From NCBI GenBank assembly GCA_947629035.1, contig CANRCE010000004.1:1-55043 (forward strand): 55,043 bases of DNA, written 5' to 3'. The notes beneath the pieces are model-generated. The model did no database searches and had not been told where the DNA came from. It saw nothing but the letters and a program-made list of their open reading frames with translations. The translations under genes and the position numbers were made by a program. Origin of the DNA: an uncultured Bacilli bacterium (lineage in GTDB: Bacteria > Bacillota_I > Bacilli_A > RF39 > UBA660). Shown here one piece after another: positions 50,277 to 55,043 of the stretch. The first letter of the stretch is position 1. Each line of letters starts with the position of its first letter.

Positions 50277-51791
50277 TTATTTACAATCAGTATCATAACA
50301 AATGATAAACGGATCAGTTTTACTACCAGAACCACTTACTAATTTTACATCTTTATTTAAATAAAAAGTTGGTCGTACTATTGCTGATTTTAATTCAGGA
50401 CCATCAGGGTCAACATAAGATGACACTATGCCATCCACAATTGCAAAAATAGTTCTTTTATTTTGACCAGATTCACTAGGTGATAATATATTTTCAGTTT
50501 GTCCGAAATAAAGCCAATTAAAGGCATGATAATTATGGTGTGCTTGATGTTTGACTTCATAATCATTAAGGTCACTAATTGACAATGCTGTAATTTCTGT
50601 TTGACTATAAGAATTAGAACTTGCATATAAGTAATCAGTTGAATACATCAATCCTATTCTAGCTTTATAAGCATTCGTATCTTCACTTCGCTCCCAATTA
50701 TAGAATTTATATAAAGTAGAGGCTGAATCTCCATAATTCGTATTGAACCAAGGAGTTGGCCAAGATGCGTTATCCTGTATATATTTTTTATATTTTTCAT
50801 TTAATATTTTACTAGCTATTTCACTACAATCTGGTTGAGGACAAAAAGAGATACCATCACGGAAATCGAATGCTCCACATTCTTCAGTATAACTATAATA
50901 TTTGTTCAAATAATTACCACAGTGTTTTTTAATATAATCATTATCAGCAATGTTTTTTGTTTCATCTAAAGTTATACTTTGTTCGGGATAATAATAATTA
51001 TTAAGTAAATATGCTAGTGCTGTGCTTGAAAAATTAGCTGTAAGCCCCCAGTTTTCTGATACAGCTGTTGTAGGTGGCTCATACATTGCTCCATATACTG
51101 CTGTTGCTATAGAATCATTAGATATTAATTTTATTAAATTTTCTTTTTCTATACCATGAGTATTATCATCAAATACCCCAATTATTCTATATAACTGTTC
51201 ATTAAATTTTACATAATTATTTGGACTTTTTCCAACATAACGACATTCATGATATTTAGTTTGTTCATTTTCGATATAGCTACTAGTTTGATAAATATCA
51301 TTTGAGTTAGTATTGTAAACATTTCCATTTTCACTACACACGTTTAATAAGTATTCATTAAATGGTATAGCTTCCTCTATTATTGTTCCAACATCAATAG
51401 AGGGATTAGTTTTATCTACCTTACATTTATTTAAACCACTTATGCTACTTGCTAATTTATATGAATTAGTATTTTTATCATATATTACATATTCTTCTTT
51501 AATTAAATCATCATCATTTGTATCCTTTAAGTCACTTTCCTTAATTAAATTTTGATTTACCAAATCTTTAATTTCAACATAACAAGTTCCAGTTAAATCA
51601 CCCATATTGTTTGCTAAATATAACTCTGCTGCTGATAATACTAAATTTTGTTTATTTACTTCGATATTTTTATTTTCTTTATTTAAACTACTTATAATAT
51701 TTGGAACAGCAATTAATAATATTGTTATCAATATAACTATTACCCCAAGTAATTCTACTAGTGTAAATCCTTTATTACTTAATTTTTTCAT
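50277..51791 (-). CDS. Prepilin-like N-terminus fused to large C-terminal region
   Basis: MKKLSNKGFTLVELLGVIVILITILLIAVP; C-terminal SAIVRPTFYLNKDVKLVSGSGSKTDPFII. Confidence 0.85.
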   Translation of the reverse strand: MKKLSNKGFTLVELLGVIVILITILLIAVPNIISSLNKENKNIEVNKQNLVLSAAELYLANNMGDLTGTCYVEIKDLVNQNLIKESDLKDTNDDDLIKEEYVIYDKNTNSYKLASSISGLNKCKVDKTNPSIDVGTIIEEAIPFNEYLLNVCSENGNVYNTNSNDIYQTSSYIENEQTKYHECRYVGKSPNNYVKFNEQLYRIIGVFDDNTHGIEKENLIKLISNDSIATAVYGAMYEPPTTAVSENWGLTANFSSTALAYLLNNYYYPEQSITLDETKNIADNDYIKKHCGNYLNKYYSYTEECGAFDFRDGISFCPQPDCSEIASKILNEKYKKYIQDNASWPTPWFNTNYGDSASTLYKFYNWERSEDTNAYKARIGLMYSTDYLYASSNSYSQTEITALSISDLNDYEVKHQAHHNYHAFNWLYFGQTENILSPSESGQNKRTIFAIVDGIVSSYVDPDGPELKSAIVRPTFYLNKDVKLVSGSGSKTDPFIICYDTDCK

Positions 51792-51862
51792 ATATTCACC
51801 CTATTTTCCTAATATATAAAAATAATAACATAAATTTTATTTTTCTTCAAGAATATTTAAAA

Positions 51863-51888
51863 ACTTGAGTAATTTTTCTTACTCAAGT
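51863..51888 (-). terminator. Terminator overlapping stop codon of 51879 gene
   Basis: ACTTGAGTAA/TTACTCAAGT stem then TTTTT on minus. Confidence 0.75.
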
Positions 51889-53192
51889 GTTGTTAAAATA
51901 CTAAATAAGTAACTATCTTCAAGCTTATCTAAAAGATTAATACCTATCATACTTAATTCTTCTTCACCTAAATCATCTATTAAAACAGCATTTTCATAAT
52001 CAAAAGTTGATAAATATTCTATTGGTTTAATACTTGCTGTTATGTTTAATTTCCCATAATTTGTATCTTCTTCAATTATATTTGATGTCATATTAATATC
52101 TATTACCTTATCACTTATAGATAAATTAATCTTATAATTATCTTTAGTATCTTCAATATTTAAGGTTTCATTATTTCCATTTTGAATATATGATATATTA
52201 GCCTTTTCTATATCATTTTTATAAAATTTCAAGTTTTCTTTTGTTCCTTCTAATACATATTTATCTTCATTATTAATAAAATTCATAAAATAGTTATTAT
52301 CTATATTTATATAAGATATTTCATCGTTATTAGAAATATCATCTTTAGTTACAATATTAACTTTTCCTCCAACTAAAGTAAACATGTTTTTTGAATAAAA
52401 ACTAATTATTAAAGTTTCTTTTTCTAATTGTTCTTGATTATCTTCTATTTCTTTTACAAGTTTCAACTCTTCATCACTAATTTTTTTGTATAAACTTATA
52501 AACTTTTCATCATTTTCTATTTTAATACATAAGTTTTTTAAAAAATCATAAGCATTATTTTCTATAAAATATTCTTTTAAATTATATTTTTTATTATTTA
52601 TAGTAACAGTTGTACTTTTTTTATTAATTAAATCGTAATCTATACTATCTTGAATATATGTTTTTATTATTGATAGTATTTCTTTTAAATCATCACTATT
52701 AATATTTGATAATTTTGAAACATCTTTTAAACTTTGTTGATAGTCAGCATTTTCCATATTTATTTTTAATATTTTACCATATATGTCTTTCAAATCAAGA
52801 TAAGCATACTCTTCACTTTCAAATAAAAATGAAGCATCTATTATTTCTTTATTGTTTTCGCTATATTTTAAATCCAATAATGATTGCTTACTATTAGTAT
52901 CCATTGTTACGTTAGCATTTAAATTAATTCCATTAAAATCTGAAACTTTAGCTAATGTTTTTACATAATCTGATAATTCATAACTTATATTTATATCATT
53001 ATTAATGATATCATTTTCTAAATAAGTAGAAGCTCTATTATTATTATCATCTATAAAATTAAAAATACTACCTATTGCTTGAGTAAAAATAATTTTAGGA
53101 TAAAAATAATTAGCAAAAACCATAACCCCACCAACTACCATAGCTACAACAATAATAAAAGTAACTATAGGTATCAAAATTTTACTCTTCAC
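51879..53192 (-). CDS. Hypothetical membrane-anchored extracytoplasmic protein
   Basis: 437 aa, N-terminal TM, long acidic/beta-rich domain. Confidence 0.75.
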   Translation of the reverse strand: MKSKILIPIVTFIIVVAMVVGGVMVFANYFYPKIIFTQAIGSIFNFIDDNNNRASTYLENDIINNDINISYELSDYVKTLAKVSDFNGINLNANVTMDTNSKQSLLDLKYSENNKEIIDASFLFESEEYAYLDLKDIYGKILKINMENADYQQSLKDVSKLSNINSDDLKEILSIIKTYIQDSIDYDLINKKSTTVTINNKKYNLKEYFIENNAYDFLKNLCIKIENDEKFISLYKKISDEELKLVKEIEDNQEQLEKETLIISFYSKNMFTLVGGKVNIVTKDDISNNDEISYINIDNNYFMNFINNEDKYVLEGTKENLKFYKNDIEKANISYIQNGNNETLNIEDTKDNYKINLSISDKVIDINMTSNIIEEDTNYGKLNITASIKPIEYLSTFDYENAVLIDDLGEEELSMIGINLLDKLEDSYLFSILTTLE

Positions 53193-53255
53193 TACAACAC
53201 TTCCTTCTATTTAATTATACTTCATCTTTCTTTTTAAAACAATATTTTTTTTGAA

Positions 53256-53283
53256 AAAAAGCTACTTTTTTATGGTAGCTTAT
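53256..53283 (-). terminator. Terminator of gerE
   Basis: AAGCTAC...GTAGCTT then T-run on minus. Confidence 0.75.
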
Positions 53284-53486
53284 AAAGTTATTTCTCCTAA
53301 TCTAATTAATTCAACAACAGCCTGTGCTCTTCCTTTTACTGATAATTTTTGCATAGCATTAGAAACATGATTTCTAACTGTTTTTTCACTAATATTTAAA
53401 GATTTTGCTATATCCTTAGTTGTTTTATTTTGCACTAATAAAGAGAACACTTCTTTTTCTCTTTTGGTTAATATACTCTTACCCAT
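53280..53486 (-). CDS. gerE: Spore germination/coat regulator GerE
   Basis: LTKREKEVFSLLVQNKTTKDIAKSLNISEKTVRNHVSNAMQKLSVKGRAQAVVELIRLGE. Confidence 0.95.
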   Translation of the reverse strand: MGKSILTKREKEVFSLLVQNKTTKDIAKSLNISEKTVRNHVSNAMQKLSVKGRAQAVVELIRLGEITL

Positions 53487-53529
53487 AAATACCTCACTTT
53501 TCTTTAGGGTGGTTTATGTTTATTCATAA

Positions 53530-53538
53530 TATTGTATG
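53530..53538 (-). promoter_or_regulatory. Sigma-E/K -10 element upstream of gerE
   Basis: CATACAATA on minus matches CATAnnnTA; an AC lies 16 nt upstream. Confidence 0.4.
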
Positions 53539-53575
53539 TGTTTATGTTTTTTTAGTGAAGAGTATTTAACCTATT

Positions 53576-54088
53576 TTAAGCTTGAAATTGAACTGAAATA
53601 TACATCTTTTTATCAAATTCTTGTTGGACTAGTCGCATAATATTGTTAGCAAGTGTCGTATTATGTTCACTAGTTCCAACAACTACTCTTATTTGGTCAT
53701 CTGTAATTTTAACAAAACTATCAACTTTATATTCATCTTTTATTTTAGCTTCGATTGTTTCTTCTTTTGAAGAATTTTGATTAATTAATTTTAATTTATC
53801 AAAAGCAGTATTTTTTTCTTCGACACTAACTTCAGCATCAGTAAGTGTTTTTTTAAGTTCATTTATTTCTTCTAAAACTTTATTTTCATCTTCAACTTTT
53901 AATGCAGATATAACATTACTTTCACTGATATCTACATTAACATTATCATTTGAACCTAAATTATCAGATTCTAGAATATTACTATTATTAGTAGTTAATA
54001 ATTCGCTTGGCATTGTTACATAATAAATACTTAATACTAATACTAAACTAAATAATGTTAAAAACCATAGATTCTTTTTATTTATCAT
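53576..54088 (-). CDS. spoIIIAH: Stage III sporulation protein AH
   Basis: N-terminal TM; VISALKVEDENKVLEEINELKKTLTDAEVSVEEKNTAFDKLKLIN...KIKDEYKVDSFVKITDDQIRVVV. Confidence 0.9.
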   Translation of the reverse strand: MINKKNLWFLTLFSLVLVLSIYYVTMPSELLTTNNSNILESDNLGSNDNVNVDISESNVISALKVEDENKVLEEINELKKTLTDAEVSVEEKNTAFDKLKLINQNSSKEETIEAKIKDEYKVDSFVKITDDQIRVVVGTSEHNTTLANNIMRLVQQEFDKKMYISVQFQA

Positions 54089-54184
54089 TTTTCTAGTCCC
54101 TCTTTTCTTTCTAATAAAGTATATTATATCTTTTAAAAAAAAGAACTAAATAAAAAAAATATCTGTTTTATTAATAGATTTTTT

Positions 54185-54282
54185 AAAAAAAAGGCCAAGA
54201 TTTTAAATCTTAACCTAATTTTAATTTATATAAATTTTCTAACAGAATTATTTCATCAATAACATAAAAGTTAATTATATCA
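54185..54282 (-). ncRNA. Candidate short RNA B (~80 nt), with extended -10 and terminator
   Basis: TGATATAAT (54274-54282); GGTTAAGAT/ATCTTGGCC stem (54193-54215) followed by T8; no substantial ORF. Confidence 0.5.
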
Positions 54283-54297
54283 CAATCATCAATTAAC

Positions 54298-54370
54298 AAA
54301 AATACCTAATCTCTTAAAAAAAAATTAGGTAGATTGACTTAAGGCTTCGTAAGTTTCTTAAATACTAATC
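54298..54370 (-). ncRNA. Candidate short RNA A (~73 nt)
   Basis: Hairpin GATT-agt-ATTTAAG...CTTAAGT-c-AATC (54332-54370); terminator TACCTAAT...ATTAGGTA + T5 (54298-54331); consensus promoter upstream. Confidence 0.62.
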
Positions 54371-54376
54371 GATGTA

Positions 54377-54405
54377 AGTATATCAGATATTAATATTGAT
54401 GTCAA
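54377..54405 (-). promoter_or_regulatory. Sigma-A-type promoter of short RNA A
   Basis: TTGACA (54400-54405), N17, TATACT (54377-54382), extended -10 TGA. Confidence 0.7.
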
Positions 54406-54486
54406 CTAAATTTTTTCAAAATTTATTTATAATTTTTTTCAATTTTTTATCAATTATTTCAATAAACATAAAACGATTTTATAAAA

Positions 54487-54564
54487 CTATTTGTTTTCAT
54501 TTCCACGTATAGCAACTTGGGCAGCAATCTCATTTGGGATGAATAAGATTAAACTTATAAAATA
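54487..54564 (-). pseudogene. Possible C-terminal gene remnant without start codon
   Basis: Frame YFISLILFIPNEIAAQVAIRGNENK-stop, closed upstream by TAA with no start codon; composition looks coding. Confidence 0.3.
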
Positions 54565-54590
54565 TTATTTTTAAAATGACTTATTTGAAT

Positions 54591-55043
54591 TTATTTTATT
54601 TCTTCTAACATTTTTTCTTTTAGTTTGTCTATATTCGTAAAAAATAAATTTGTGCCTCTCTTTTTTAACCCTATCATATTTTTAAATAAACTTTTAATTT
54701 CATTTTGTAAATATGTTGGAACTATTAGTGGTACTCCATCAACAGTATGAACATGGTCTATATATTTTTCCAGTGTTGGAAAGGCATTTTGTAATAATAT
54801 AGCAGCATCTTCATCGGCAATTTTTCTAATAATTATAGTATTACAAAATCCATACTTCTCGACTTTTTTATCAATAATCTTTTGATATTTATCAACTTTA
54901 GAGCTAATAGGAATAAACCATAAAATATTTTTATCTTTAATTGTAAAATAAGTAGGCCTCTTCTTACCTTTTTCGTGATTTTGCATTAAATTTTCATCAT
55001 TAACGACATCAAAATATTCATCTTTGATGTGATATAAATAACC
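54591..55043 (-). CDS. Likely type III toxin-antitoxin toxin (ToxN/AbiQ/CptN-like), 5' end beyond window
   Basis: Frame stays open to window edge: GYLYHIKDEYFDVVNDENLMQNHEKGKKRPTYFTIKDKNILWFIPISSKVDKYQKII...HTVDGVPLIVPTYLQNEIKSLFKNMIGLKKRGTNLFFTNIDKLKEKMLEE. Confidence 0.55.
   Translation of the reverse strand, partial: GYLYHIKDEYFDVVNDENLMQNHEKGKKRPTYFTIKDKNILWFIPISSKVDKYQKIIDKKVEKYGFCNTIIIRKIADEDAAILLQNAFPTLEKYIDHVHTVDGVPLIVPTYLQNEIKSLFKNMIGLKKRGTNLFFTNIDKLKEKMLEEIK

Noticed and set aside
50426-52897. ORFs 50426-50626 (-), 51607-51819 (+) and 52706-52897 (+)
   Set aside because: Overlap well-supported CDSs in alternative frames; no RBS or recognisable domains.
54358-54371. TTAAATACTAATCGA resembles the conserved 3' end of 23S rRNA (TGATACTAATCGA)
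   Set aside because: Flanking sequence does not match 23S rRNA, and the motif is better explained as part of the minus-strand sRNA hairpin and start site.
1-55043. CRISPR arrays, IS elements, tRNA/rRNA genes, diversity-generating retroelements
   Set aside because: No regularly spaced repeats, transposase/RT/integrase ORFs or tRNA-like cloverleaf sequences recognised; a tRNAscan/Infernal run would be needed to be certain.

Overview
AT-rich chromosomal window from an endospore-forming, low-GC Bacillota-like bacterium, probably an uncultured Bacilli-type lineage (taxonomy is inference). Most genes are on the minus strand. Core genes include parE, a compact murG-murB-divIB-spoIIGA-sigE cluster, alaS, nfo, rsmD, a ylbD/ylbE/slipin/ylbF cluster, rnhC, trmB, thiI, hemW, ftsW-type, rnc, murE and recD2. 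Sporulation genes include sigE, spoIIGA, spoIIIAH, gerE, an alpha/beta SASP, sspI and a VrrA/YqfQ-like gene. Surface-structure genes are scattered: a prepilin peptidase, a PilC/GspF protein, three prepilin-like proteins (one fused to a large C-terminal region), and three proteins with SipW-substrate/TasA-like N-termini. A YafQ/DinJ-type TA pair lies at the left edge. A likely type III TA toxin runs off the right edge. The strongest non-coding signals are: (i) a short RNA with a near-consensus promoter and its own terminator at 33322-33455 (+); (ii) two tandem candidate short RNAs at 54185-54405 (-), each with its own -10/promoter and terminator, between the TA toxin and spoIIIAH; (iii) a multi-helix structured intergenic region at 28935-29104. 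Other points of interest are a ZnuA-fold lipoprotein that has lost its metal ligands, a GGDEF protein with a DGNEF active site, a possible Spo0A-type promoter/hairpin upstream of spoIIGA, and two unlisted small ORFs. No tRNA, rRNA, CRISPR array or IS element was recognised. All assignments come from reading the sequence; no searches were run.
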